64,000 nt of DNA from Euonymus europaeus (taxonomy: Eukaryota; Streptophyta; Magnoliopsida; Celastrales; Celastraceae), in NCBI GenBank assembly GCA_963580455.1, contig OY756969.1, positions 18,696,760 to 18,760,759 on the forward strand, given 5' to 3'. The notes beneath the pieces were generated by a model. It did not search any database, had not been told where the DNA came from, and worked only from the letters and a program-made list of their open reading frames with translations. This document shows, piece by piece, positions 45,136-56,093 of the stretch. A program made the translations under genes and the position numbers. Every line of letters starts with the position of its first letter. The stretch's first letter is position 1.

Positions 45136-46195
45136 TATAATACCCCAAGTCTTTAGGCATGTTAAATAACAGGATTGGTTAGATTGAAGGTGAATATGTG
45201 AAATGGAATTGAATAAAATCAAAATATGTTTCATAAATTCTATATGAGAAATAAAATTTATGAGCGAAAGAATTATTGAAATCGGAGGTAAGATGAAATT
45301 ACCGTGAATTTTAGAAGTGGGAAATGGGATAATACAAATGAAGATATTGGTAATGACAAGTTGGTAAATAATAGTCGTTGGTACCTGTAATTAAACTGGA
45401 AAGCAGGGGCATAAAGGTAAAAGGGACTGGAAAACCAAATAACATAAAATAAAATAAAAAGATATTGGCACAAAAATTGAGAACCTAATCTGGAAACTTG
45501 GGGAACGGGCGAACGGCGGCGACGGAGAGGCGGTACGAAGATTCTGCAACGGATTGAGACAAGTTTGGTGTCAAAAGAAAGATAATGGTGAGGCGAGTTC
45601 AATGAAGCCTGTTTTGGATTAAATGGAGGAGATTAAAGCCGGAAACGAAAGGGGAGACGCACGGCTGTCGAGATCTTTGAAGTCAGAATTCGTCGATCTC
45701 CGATCACGGAACAGGTAACTAACATCGGCGCTGGTCTTCCCACGTCACTATCCACCATTTGGATCTTGTCGTGCGTCCCACCGCGCTGTCACCAATGACT
45801 AATCGGAAATGAACTCGCACGGGTTTGCTAGACCCGTGCGAGGGAGAGACAATACCGGGTTTACCTGACTCGATTGAGTTGGGCAGACCCGGTTAAAAAT
45901 AAAAGTAAATTTAAATTTAAATAATGGAATTAGTAATAGCAAATTGTGATGTTATTTTGGAATTTCAGGAACAAATTCTTCAAAAGTTTAAAAGAGGTTT
46001 ATTATTGGAAAAGCATACGGTAAATAATACTCACCTGTGTCACAGAATTGCATGCGAAAAAAATATTAATTTTATAATTCCTGTAATTGTATGTATAAGT
46101 ATATGTGTGTGTATATATATGTGTTAGTATGATTGAGTTGCTATAATGAGATTGATATTGTTCAACTTGATGTGGTTATGAACTGTCATGTAATG

Positions 46196-46228
<33 letters not shown>

Positions 46229-47197
46229 ACCAAATTTATGAAGATGTGTTATCTATATAGTAATATATGTGTTAATTGTGTTGTGTTTATGAGACTGAAT
46301 TAGTGACGATGAGTTATCTGTGGATGGTGAACTGCTATGTGATGATGTATAGAGATTACAGTTAATGGTCACACTGCATTAAGCATAGCATATCATGGCA
46401 TACATGACATACACATAAAGGGAAAATGTTTTTACGAACCAGGTATTACTGCTACAGGGAGGGTATACTGGAAAGAGAAAGGTTTATGAAGTACTATTAA
46501 ATGAAAATAAAAAGGAAAAAGGAAAATGAATAAGGGGTACAGTTGTTGATTGAATGTGCTCTATAGTACAGTATTAGATAGAAAATCCTGACCGGTTGCT
46601 CTATAGCAGTTTACCTAGGTTAAGGGCCCGAGTACAGAAAAAATGATTTAAATGGCTGACTGTTTTCTAATGATGATGTTCATGTGCATTCATGCATAAG
46701 TATTACTTGCTGGGCCTCGGCTCACTATGTTCTGTAATATAGGTACGGAGTTCTTTGATGATTTTGCTGACATAGGAGTTGATGGTGCCGCGGATCCATA
46801 AAAAGGATGCTCATGTGCGAAAGTTAGGTTTTGATAGTCCATGAAAAGAATATTAACTTTTATTTAAGCTTTAAGGTTGTTGCTAGTATTTCAGATTATC
46901 GTGATTAAACAAAAGTTCACAAAACGAGGCCAAGAAATATGTATTGCACGTTATTGATTTAATTACCATTATGAGGTTATGATTGTTAAATGCTCATCGG
47001 AATTAGGATGCTTGATTTGAGTTATTTAAGGAGTTTAGTTAATTAGAGATAGATGATGCTTAGCCATATTTATTCTAGCATTAATTGGGTTCTTCTTATA
47101 TATAGAATTAGGTAGTAGTGATGGACTGAGATGTAATATAGGTAGCGTTCTGTACTACGAGCTCGAAAATTAGAGTTTCATGGAACAGGGTGTTACA
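45136..47197 (+). repeat. 3' LTR of the LARD-like element
   Basis: 2062 bp. It starts TATAATACCCC (TG changed to TA) and ends AGGGTGTTACA, where the 5' LTR has GGGGCGTTACA. Otherwise collinear with 37069-39111. Confidence 0.9.
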
Positions 47198-48612
47198 TTG
47201 TGACTACAATATGTTAGGAAGAGAGGCAAGCACGAGTGAGAGTGAACAATATTTATGGGAGGGAAACACGAGAGTATGGATTATATGGGAATTAAAGGGA
47301 AATACAGGGAAAGGGTGGGAGGCCAATTTTTAGTAACTTCTTATTTTACCTGTAGGTTTATTTGGTGTTGATGGTTCAACTTCTCATGTTGTTGATGGAG
47401 TCTCTTGCTCTGTGTTTTATTTTTATGATCAAAGAAGCTGTTGGTTGCTTGTTTCATTTGCTGTTAGCTGCCCTGCATGCCTATGCTTATGTCTTGATTA
47501 TGGATCAAACAAGCATTACCCTGCATGCCTAGCTTGATGACTAATGGAGGTGTTGCTGGGTTACTTCAGTTAGCTAGAATACACTTCTTAGTATGCCCTT
47601 GGGGAGCTACTAGTGGAGTCCTCGTTGCTGTTAAGATCGTTTGTATACTAGTCCTATCAGTAACTCTCATTGATTGTTGTTGGATGCCGACTCTTACAAT
47701 GTGCAGGTCTCAAGTGAGGTCTAGGTCTGCCAACCTCAATCCAAATGGGATGTCTATCATCTTCCTCATAATCTTTGGCAACTGGATATGGAAAATGGTA
47801 CGGATGGCTTCGGATATTTTGTGCTATACTCCTACTGTTCATGCAGTAGATTTAACTAGTTTTTTTAATTTCTTGGGACACATGCTGGAATCCCTACCCT
47901 GGTTTTGTTATGAAAGTTTATTTATGGGAAAAAAATTCTGACTAGTCTATGCAATAGAAAATATTTACATGCTATGATGATTTTAAACGAAAATTACCTT
48001 ACCAGTAACCTTGCTGGCTTTGGGGCCCTGCTGGTGGGGTTACTTTTTTGCTCTGGTCTCTGGTTTGCTGGTATGGTGAGCCATTCTTGCTATTTGCTAT
48101 TGATTAGAAATGAAGGAGGTACTAATGTTGCTATTCTGAAATTGTTGTATATGCTCATTAGTCGTGTGATTTTGTTAACCTATCTTCAAAAGGGATGTAC
48201 TTTGCCCTGCTTTGACTTGTGGAACACTCTGGTGCTATCTGTCCAAGGTCTTCAGTTATTGGAATAATCTTTACAGCTGGATACATTGCAAGAATTATGG
48301 ATGAGAAAGTTGTCTATGTTGTTCTCCTTGTTAGATAGAATCCGGATGGAGTATCTTTATTTTTAGTCCTACTTTGTTCTTGATATGGCTTGTTGGTTAA
48401 GGATTGAGCTATTGGTTGTTGATTATTCATATAATTTTCTATTGCATTATGCAGTTTTTAGCTAGTTAGTGTGCTGGGGTTGTATTCTGCCCCCTTCTTT
48501 TGCCTTGGCTTCTCTGGCCCTTTGCTTTGTTTTTCTCCTCTGATTTTGCCAATTTTGTGACTTTTTTTTCTCAGTTTAATATTCTCACATCTTTGATAAA
48601 TAAATAAAAATA
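47198..48612 (+). other. LINE 3' UTR, second part, with A-rich tail
   Basis: No domain-bearing frame. The 138-codon frame at 47525-47941 and the 97-codon frame at 47974-48267 match nothing I know. The end TTTGATAAATAAATAAAAATATA (48592-48614) is a typical plant LINE tail. Confidence 0.6.
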
Positions 48613-48629
48613 TACCACAAAGGTATGTT

Positions 48630-48858
48630 TGGTTTTTTAGCAAAACCTTCAGGTGTAAATGGATTTGACAATTCTTTACCACCTACCGTTTGAGCTGGAA
48701 TAGCCAAGCCGTATAAACCTAGGCTTGATTAGGAATCTTGAAGGATTTTTTCACTTTTTAGCAAAGCCTCCAACTATTAACGAATTTAATATTTTCTTTA
48801 CCACCTACCGTTTGAGATAGAATAGCCAAGGCATGACTGGGCTTGATTAGGTTTCTTC
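48630..48858. repeat. Two-copy tandem repeat, about 120-bp unit
   Basis: 48633-48735 and 48755-48855 share TTTTTAGCAAA-CCT, TTTACCACCTACCGTTTGAG, GAATAGCCAAG and GGCTTGATTAGG in the same order. It lies at the 3' side of the pararetrovirus-like remnant. Confidence 0.8.
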
Positions 48859-50296
48859 ATCCAAAAGATCATCGGAATTAAAACTCTTTCTAGAGTTTTT
48901 ATCAAAAATTGTTGTAGATGATTTCACCAAATATTGACTCGTATGATCGTTCAACTCGAAAAGTATTTTTTGTAAGAGTTGAGCTAATTCCTCTTCCGAT
49001 GTTGCAGAAACAAACTTGGAACTAATAAATGATTTCAAGCCAAGGAAATTTTGGTGAGTTTTTTCAAGAGTTTTAGATTGAGATGGTTTGGAGGAAAGCT
49101 AAGATAGGACATTTTGTGGGTAGGCTTTTTCGACATTAAATTTGTCCCACCATTTGCATCAGAATTTTCAAATCAACTATGATAGTATATTGGCATCAGT
49201 ATGAAAACCATATGCCTAATTAGATATCCAAGAAATTGCAAATGTGGTGAAGAAATACAACATTGGTGGAAAGGAGATGTTTTTTGGCTGAAATCACGAG
49301 CGAAATACATCATATCCTTCATTGAAAAGGAGTGGGGGGATTTGTGGAACAGGTCCAAAATACCACCACCATTCGTTAAACCAATATGGAAAATTCTATA
49401 TTTGATTAAATTTGAAATTAAAAAAACCATGAATGTTTTTGTTCATTATTTGGGAAAATAAATGCTTTTATTCAAGCCTCTTGGTAATGCCAATCATTAT
49501 ATCTAACAAGATCAAAATGTTTACAAAACCGTTTTGATTTGTTTAAATCTTGTCCCCCACATAGAATGAGTTAAAATTTGTAAAATTTGGACTATACAAT
49601 GTGATTATGGTTGGATTAGGTGAATAATAACATTTCTTCAAAGATATTGAATCAAAGTCAACAAGTATAAACTCATAAAATCTCTAGGTTTTGCACAAAT
49701 CATTTGGCATAAAATGTCAATTAGGAGGAAAGATTTTTTAAAACCACCTGTTTTGGATCCTCACTCATGTATTCTCTTTCCATAAGAAGAACCTTTTGGA
49801 AGATTGGTTTATCAAAATTTTTTGAATTTTTTTGAAAGCTTTGAGATCTATTTTGGGTTAGGGAAATATGAGCAGCAGTTTTTAAAACAATGCCAGAAGG
49901 TTGCCTTTGTGACTCTATTGCCAAACCTGTTTATGGAGTTTTTTATAAAGAAGATAGATCCGTGCTAATAATGATGGATTATTTAACAATTTTGGATTAT
50001 TTAATAATTATTAAGGAATCTTAGAACCAGTTTTACAAGGATTGAAAGATACTACCTATTTACCATTATTAATTTGTTCAGTTGTATGCTTTTTAGTTGC
50101 AATTTTTTTATCTTCTTCATTGGCTATATCTCCCCAAGATTTTTTTTGGTAGAATGGCATTTTCTTATAAAGCATTAGATTCCTTGGATAATTTTTGAGT
50201 TTGGGATCTTGTTGTAGATGTTGATCCCTTACCTCGTCCCCGATCTTCGCGACCTATCATTGGGTCTGCAATAATATTAGAAGTATTTAGAGAAAA
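48847..50296 (-). pseudogene. Pararetrovirus-like polyprotein, C-terminal domain
   Basis: Minus-strand fragments: an Arg/Gly/Ser-rich linker near 50240-50180, a segment with MEREYMSEDPKQ (49924-49721), an aromatic-rich part with WWWYFGPVPQI (about 49385-49350), and an acidic tail with SATSEEELAQLLQ ending at 48847. Each is separated by stops or frame changes. Similar aromatic plus acidic C-terminal domains follow RNase H in caulimovirid-like polyproteins annotated in plant genomes. Role unknown to me. Confidence 0.45.
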
Positions 50297-50905
50297 GATG
50301 CTCTACCTATTTTTCTTTATTGACAATAAGACAATTGAGTGAATAATCATGAATAAAACTTTGTTTCAATAAATTAATATCTTGCGCAACAGGGTTTTGG
50401 ATAAAAGGGAAAAATAACATATTTCCTAAGATCTTAGTATGTATTCCGTCATTGTTAATTTTAAATGGTTTAATTAATTCTAAGAATATGGGGTGCCTAG
50501 AATAACATATTTTATAATATTTTGAATACAAAGAAAACTAGTGGTAACACCAATATTAGAATTTTTTATCGTAACATCAGATAATTTATAAAGAATTTTG
50601 AGATTCTCTCCGTTGGCAGATTTTATCACTTCTATCATTTTTTTTCCCAAAAACGACAAGTAACCAAGTCAGAACACAGACAAATTAAATCAGTACCGGA
50701 ATCTACTAAAGTAATTGTATTAAAAGAAAACAAATTTTGAATAGCAACTGTAATTTTAATAAACCGTTTTTGACCGGTAATAAGAGATAATACCCAAGAA
50801 ATGGTTTATCATCTTTATAGGAACTTTCCACTAAAATTCCCCCTGTCTTGATTTTATTTATACTTTCTATGTCATCTACTTCACTATGGGTTTCAGACGT
50901 AATTA
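50297..50905 (-). pseudogene. Second copy of pararetrovirus-like protease block
   Basis: Duplicates 51597-52202 along its length, with substitutions and small indels. It has extra stops relative to the other copy. An N-terminal-like segment (ETLRVFHQYDLPYDLRKY, near 51000-50940) precedes it on the minus strand. Confidence 0.65.
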
Positions 50906-51229
50906 GATCATATAAAACTTAATCTCGAATATGAGAATAAAGAATTGTCTCAAGAATATATTTTCTTAAATCGTAAGGTAAATCATATTGATGAAATACT
51001 CTTAAAGTTTCCATTTTAAAAAGTTCTAGATTTAATAATGGATTACTCCATTCATCTTCATAACCTTCGTAATAGGATATTACAACATTTATTTTGTTTT
51101 TTTCAAGCTCGAGAGAGATTTTTTAATTTTGGTTTAATCTAAAATGATAATCAAATATTGGTGTGGAGAACCTATGTAAAATATATCCGAGAGATTTTGA
51201 AATCATAATTAGTAACTATGATAACAAAC

Positions 51230-51600
51230 TTTGTGAAAAACAGATGTTTGGACCTAGACCATTTATTTGTCTTGCAAAAATTCTCTTGTTAGAAAACTAG
51301 GTACATTGTTATCTTTTCCTGCAATATGCTCAATATAAAAATCAAAAACACTAAGAATAGCTTGTCATCGGACAAAAATTTATTTTGAGGCAATATTTTG
51401 GACATCTTTTTTGAAGAACTTCTTTTGCAAACTTACAATCAACACGAACAAGAAATTTTTGATGGTTGAGTAATTCTGTTGGGTAGGATTCCATTTTTTA
51501 GAAGTAAATGGTATTATTTCTTCTTTACCATTCTTAATATGTTTAAGTACACCCTCAAAGCCAATTTCAGAGGCATCAATCTCGACAATTTTGAAAGATG
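51230..51600 (-). pseudogene. Pararetrovirus-like RNase H block
   Basis: The minus strand has EIVEIDASEIGFEGVLK with the first catalytic Asp, then FTSKKWNPTQQNYSTIKNF, and a C-terminal segment with AILSVFDFYIEHIAG and FLTREFLQ. A frameshift and two stops are present. It joins the protease block directly at about 51600; the reverse transcriptase normally found between them is absent. Confidence 0.6.
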
Positions 51601-52202
51601 TTCTACCTCTTTTTCTTTATTGATAAGAAGACAATTGAGTGAATAATCATGAATACTCTGTTTCAATAAATTAATATCTTGTGTAACAGGTTTTTGGATG
51701 AAAGGGAAAATAACCTATTTCCTAAGATCTTAGTACTTATTCCGCAATTGTAAATTTTAAATGGTTTAATTAATTCTAAGAATAGGGTGCCTAGAATAAC
51801 GTATTTTGTAATATTTTGAATATCAAGAAAACTAGTGGTAAAATCAATATTAGAATTTTTGATCGTAACATCAGATAATTTATAAAGAATTTTGAGATTC
51901 TCCCCAATGGCAGATTTGATCCATTCTATAGTTTTTCTCCCAAAACGATGAGGAACCAAGTCAGAACGGAGACAATTTAAATCAACAACAAAATCTACTA
52001 AAGCAATTGTATCAAAAGAAAAAGAATTTTGAGTAGCAACTGTAATTTTAATAAACCATTTTTGACAGGTAATACGAGATAATAGCCTAAGAAATGGTTT
52101 ATCATCTTTGTATGAACTACTTTCCACTAAAATTCCCCTTATCTTGATTTTGTTTATTCTTTCTATGTCATCTATTTCACTGGGGGTTTCAGATGTAATT
52201 AA
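51597..52202 (-). pseudogene. Pararetrovirus-like aspartic protease block
   Basis: The 154-residue minus-strand frame (52127-51663) has WFIKITVATQNSF then DTIALVDFVVDLNCL. The protease signature expected here is Asp-Ser/Thr-Gly followed by Ala-Asp-Leu-Asn; the Ser-Gly is replaced, so the site is lost. YVILGTLFLELI near the end is the usual second conserved block. Starts upstream in a short linker with SEIDDIERINKIK. Confidence 0.6.
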
Positions 52203-52209
52203 TCATTTT

Positions 52210-52644
52210 CCTTATCTGTGGTCGAAATTAATTCATTAATTTTCCAGCAATCTTGAATTTGTTTATTCCTGAGAGTTTCGATTTCCGTTTTAATTTCAAA
52301 AATTTCAAATTGAAGATCTTGAAAAGTATGAGCCGTCGTTTCAGGTTGTCTACCATGTTTGGACATAATCTCTTTTAAGTTGTAGGTTGTGATTGGTGGT
52401 GCGATCTTGATGTCGGGGTTGACTATTTTTTATTTTAATTTTTCTAGGTAAGCTAATTAACTTGGGAATCATCTATATGATTAACAATATCTAAGAAGAA
52501 TTCTTGGTCGCGAGAAAACATATTTATTTCTTGATCGGAAGATGAAGAATAAAGGTCATCATATTGGTGTTCATTATCAGAACTACTTAAATGTGAAATT
52601 CTAACCCAAAATTTTTGAGTTTTAGTTATGTTACAGGTCTCCAA
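52210..52644 (-). pseudogene. Pararetrovirus-like N-terminal region
   Basis: Minus-strand 52644-52453 is Ser/Asp-rich (LSSSDNEHQYDDLYSSSSD). After a stop, 52360-52210 encodes a heptad-like helix (DLQFEIFEIKTEIETLRNKQ). These may be capsid-side sequences, but no zinc knuckle or movement-protein motif is visible. Confidence 0.4.
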
Positions 52645-53041
52645 TATTGCATGAGATCACAAAGACCTGTTTTTGAACAAGGTTTACTAAATGGGTCATA
52701 ACTTTGAGCACACAAATTCGTTTCGAGCCCATAATCTATAAAATCGAAGCTTAGACCGATCCGGAAGTGAATTCACTGAAAAATATGGAGAAAAAGAAGA
52801 AGAAGAAACGTTCGAACACCCTTGGAGCAGTATGGACGGTCAAAGAAGGAGAGTGGACAGATTGTATCTTGGGAGGGTTTGAGTGCTGGAAAAATAGGGA
52901 GGCGTCTGGACGCTTAATGAAGAAAGGGAGCAGCAGAGTTTCCAGACCATGAGGCGTTCTGATGGCCACACGAGAAACTAGTTTTAAGAACCAGTTCTAG
53001 CATTTCAATTTGGGAGAAAACAAGAACACTCGAGAAGAGAC
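52645..53041. other. Interval before the Athila-like LTR, possibly part of another LTR
   Basis: No gene. It includes AGAAGAAGAAGAAA and a GGCGTCTGGACGC stretch. Resemblance in style to the LTR at 53042 (GTGGACAGATTG block at 52854 and 53521) suggests another LTR fragment; the ends are not found. Confidence 0.35.
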
Positions 53042-54655
53042 AGTAATTGAGATGATATTTTGCATATTTTTGTGGAGTTTTGAAAGTAAAAAAGTTGAGT
53101 TTCAATGCTTCAAAATCACATTTTAGGTTTGAGTTGCCGAAATGCATGTTAATGAGCCAATGCATATTTCAACACTTTGACATAGTCATTTTAAGTGTTT
53201 TCTAGTGGTTCAAGTTGGTTTGGTAGCTTAGAGATATGAAATCCAAGTTTTGGGCATAATAGTTAGAAGTTATGGAAATGTTATCTCTTAAGCATTTGAG
53301 TTTTAATATGCCGAATTTTGTTCTATCAACCTAAAAATGGTTTTGACACTTGTTTAAGTATGTTTCAGTCATTTATGACTTGTTTGAATGGGTTTTGTAG
53401 GCTCCGGATTGATCGGGGTTGAATATGGAAGAAAAGACACAAAGGAGCTGAAAAATTGGATTTTGCTGTCAACCGTCCGGACACTTATCAGAAACCGTCC
53501 GGACTGTCCAAGAAGAAAGATGGACAGATTGATTTTTAAGCATATCCGTCCGGACGGTACTGTTCACCATCCGAACGGTTGAAGAAAGACGGACAGTGCT
53601 GTTTTCAAGCATATCTGTCCGGACGGCACTGCGCAATAATTTTCGGGCCACCTTTTGAAGGTTCAAATTATCGAATTTGAAGAACCTTTCTTCTACAAAG
53701 TTGAAGTAGACATCCAGATATTTCCAACGAGTACTCATACGAATAAATCCATTGAGAAATGAAGTCTGTGGAATTAAAATAAGATGCTGCCTCGAACAGT
53801 TCCAGTAATTTCGGTTTTTATAATTTTTACTCAATTCTTGAAGGGCAAACTTGTCTAATTACTTTATTTGACCAATGGTACTTATTTGTAATAGGTTGGG
53901 ATGGTCTTTTAAGACAGGTATGAGGATTTTATGGGTCGGGAGACCCCATTCTTTGAACAACACTACTTTTGGCCGAATTTGATACACTCTCTCTAGGTTT
54001 TTTCTCTCTTGCCTTGTTCTTCATTTTGATTCTTGCTTGGAGTTCGAAAATCAGTCTCTTGAAGATTGCTAGGAGTCTTGGAGACCCAACTAACTAGAAG
54101 AAGAAGTTCTTCCTCCTTGTAGAGCTTGAGAAGAGCCCAAGTTGGATTACCCTCAACTTCTATTTGTAGATTGGAAGGCCGATTCACCTCAACATTCGAC
54201 ATTGGATTTGATCTCTAAACTCCTCTTCCTTATTGTTATTTCATTTTATTATCACATTTGGATTCATAGTTCTAGTTTAATCTACTTGAATATTTCCATT
54301 CCGATTTAGTTTGTGCTTGAACGTTTTATGTTATGTTTTACATTTTATTATGTTGTGCTTATTTCCATTTTGATTTTCTGCAGTAGTTTAGTATTTAACT
54401 CTCATTTTATATATTAGGGTTTACTTCAATCAATCACCCCAAGAGGGAAAACCGAATCTAACCAATGGTTAGTGCAATTTTGCCACACTTAACATTGTGA
54501 ATACCATATTTAATTAAGTAATTAGGTTAATAATCCATAGACCCAAGCCGAAACCAAAAGTCTTTGTGAGACGATTTGTGATTCACTCCTATTATTACTT
54601 TGACAAACCTACAGTTGGGAAAACGTTAATCCACTTACCTATTTTGGGCGAGTCA
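53042..54655 (+). repeat. 5' LTR of the Athila-like element
   Basis: 1614 bp, ending GGGCGAGTCA. The first 90 bases and the last 490 match the 3' LTR; about 1.04 kb in the middle has no counterpart there. Its first two bases are AG where the 3' LTR has TG. It contains TCCGGA-rich repeats at 53470-53631. Confidence 0.85.
53470..53631. repeat. CCGTCCGGAC-type palindromic repeats in the LTR
   Basis: TCCGGAC recurs at least four times. A unit of about 69 bases (GAAGAAAGA-GGACAG then AAGCATATC-GTCCGGACGG) is tandemly repeated at 53512 and 53581. Confidence 0.8.
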
Positions 54656-54661
54656 AGTTTT

Positions 54662-54679
54662 TGGCGCCGTTGCCGGGGA
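54662..54679 (+). promoter_or_regulatory. Primer-binding site, Athila/Tat type
   Basis: TGGCGCCGTTGCCGGGGA, six bases after the LTR end. Confidence 0.9.
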
Positions 54680-54771
54680 CTTTTGTCCTTCGGTTCGGGT
54701 CTTCCTTTATTTTATTTTATTTTTATTGAGTTCTTAAATTTCTACTCTACTTTGTGATTGCTTGATGTTGC

Positions 54772-56087
54772 ATGTCTTGGGTTAGAGACAATCATAATAG
54801 GTTGCGTAGGACATCTAGCAATACAAGTAGCATTGTTACTCTTGAAACTGATTTTGCATCTATGACTTCTGAAAGTGATTCTGAGCTTGGTTTGCCTATT
54901 TTATTTGACGAAGAAGTTTGTGAAAACATGGCTAATCCTGCACCACGTACTCTTAAGGATTTTATTCAGCCCACTCGCACTACTACTCCTTCATGCATCA
55001 TATTACCTGAAAATGCACCTCAATTTTCTGTTAAGCATGGCATGATGTCAGTGATACCTCAGTTCCATGGCATGGATTCTGAGAGCCCTTACCAGCATCT
55101 TACTGATTTTGAGTTGGCTTGCACTACTTTCATTAATAGGGCTAACACTGATGAGTATGTTAGATTGCGTTTGTTTCCTTTCTCTTTGAAGGATAAGGCT
55201 AAGTTGTGGTTTAATCAATTGAGAGCTAATTCTATTACTAGTTGGGTTGATATGCAACGTGAGTTCTTACAAAAATTCTTTCCATTTCAGAGAACTCAAA
55301 TGATTCAAGAGAAAATAGCTCAATTCACTCAGAAGCATGATGAGACTTTCCAAGCTAGTTGGGACCGCTTCAAGGAGTTGTTGAATATTTGTCCACATCA
55401 TGGCTATGAGTCTTGGAGAGTTGTCAACTACTTCTATACGGGTCTGACTCTAGAGTGCAAGAAATTTGTGCAAACTATGTGCAATGGAGAATTCTTTGAT
55501 AAAGAGCCAGACGCCGCATTGGATTTCTTTGCTTATGTTGGAGAGAGTGCTAGCCAGTGGAATACAAGAACTGACAGAATTGCTATAGCTGCTCAACCTT
55601 TGAGCACCATCTCGAGTGGTGGTAAATATGAGTTGAAGGAAGATGTGGATGTTCAAGCTAAGCAAGCTACTTTGTCTAAAGACTTGAGATTATGGAGTTG
55701 GAAAAAGTCAAGGCAGTGAAAACGGTGGAACCATGTAACTTATGTGCTGATTCTAGCCATAAGACTCAAGATTTCCCTATCATACCTATGATGGAGAATG
55801 AAATGGACCAATTGCAAGCTGCAAATTGGGTCAACAAGATGAACAATCCTTATTCCAACACATACAATCCGGGGTGGAGGAACTATCCTAACTTTTCATG
55901 GAGGAATGATCAACCAGGACAGTCTTCACAGAGTTATCCACAACAGATGGCTCCTCCACAGCAGTTTCAGCATACTCAGAGTCATCTTCCTCCAATAGCA
56001 CCTCTTGGTTTTCCTCTTCAACAACCAGTTGCTCCACCCAAGAAATCTCTAGATGATACCATAGCACAGATGGCTACTACTTTTTAG
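54772..56087 (+). pseudogene. gag: Athila-like Gag, frameshifted
   Basis: An ATG at 54772 opens 315 codons. An acidic N-terminus is followed by TLKDFIQP near residue 60, then the Retrotrans_gag capsid region (about residues 75-210; RLFPFSLKDKAKLWFNQL, then DMQREFLQKFFP). Near 55690-55719 the frame shifts to 55692-56087, with a zinc-knuckle remnant CNLCADSSHKTQDF (last Cys now Phe) and a Pro/Gln-rich tail. A TAG at 56085 interrupts, and the same frame continues to 56639. Gag would build the particle and bind RNA. The strong homology and long open frames suggest a fairly recent insertion. Confidence 0.85.
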
Positions 56088-56093
56088 CAGTTC

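Larger units (their letters stand above)
37069..47197 (+). mobile_element. Large non-autonomous LTR element (LARD-like), 10.1 kb with a nested solo LTR
   Basis: Direct LTRs 37069-39111 and 45136-47197 match along their whole length. TGGTATCAGAG (primer-binding site) follows the first, and a GGGGGAGA polypurine tract precedes the second. Flanks are CTGTG (37064-37068) and TTGTG (47198-47202), a near-match target duplication. After removal of the solo LTR at 40099-42365, the 3.75-kb interior shows no gag, protease, reverse transcriptase or integrase motif in any frame I could follow. This defines a LARD: large LTRs, intact replication signals, no genes. It would depend on a coding relative. Confidence 0.85.
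32440..48612 (+). mobile_element. L1-type LINE, 5' truncated, opened by three insertions
   Basis: LINE parts in order: 32440-33345 (reverse transcriptase), 35127-35345 (after the thumb), 35846-37068 (zf-RVT region and start of 3' UTR) and 47198-48612 (rest of 3' UTR with an A-rich tail ATAAATAAATAAAAATA). Reading continues across each gap, for example GRVKF...ELVR joined to LQGVDQFWLGIFPV. The inserts are an LTR at 33346-35126, an LTR-like piece at 35346-35845 and a 10-kb LTR element at 37069-47197. No ORF1 or endonuclease remains, consistent with 5' truncation at insertion or later loss. Confidence 0.8.
48845..52644 (-). mobile_element. Endogenous pararetrovirus-like (Caulimoviridae) remnant
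   Basis: Minus-strand protein blocks in order: an N-terminal acidic and coiled-coil region (52644-52210), an aspartic-protease-like block (52190-51600), an RNase H-like block (51600-51230), a second N-terminal plus protease block (51130-50300), and a C-terminal domain (about 50280-48847). There are no LTRs. The set resembles plant endogenous caulimovirid polyproteins. Reverse transcriptase is missing between protease and RNase H. Many stops and frameshifts are present; it cannot encode a working protein. A Gypsy-type element that lost its LTRs is the alternative. Confidence 0.55.

Noticed and set aside
47525..48267. Plus-strand ORFs of 138 and 97 codons as a host gene
   Set aside because: They lie in the LINE 3' UTR continuation and show no known domain.
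49173..49461. Plus-strand ORF 49201-49461 as a gene
   Set aside because: It lies antisense to the pararetrovirus-like C-terminal domain, whose aromatic motif is on the minus strand.
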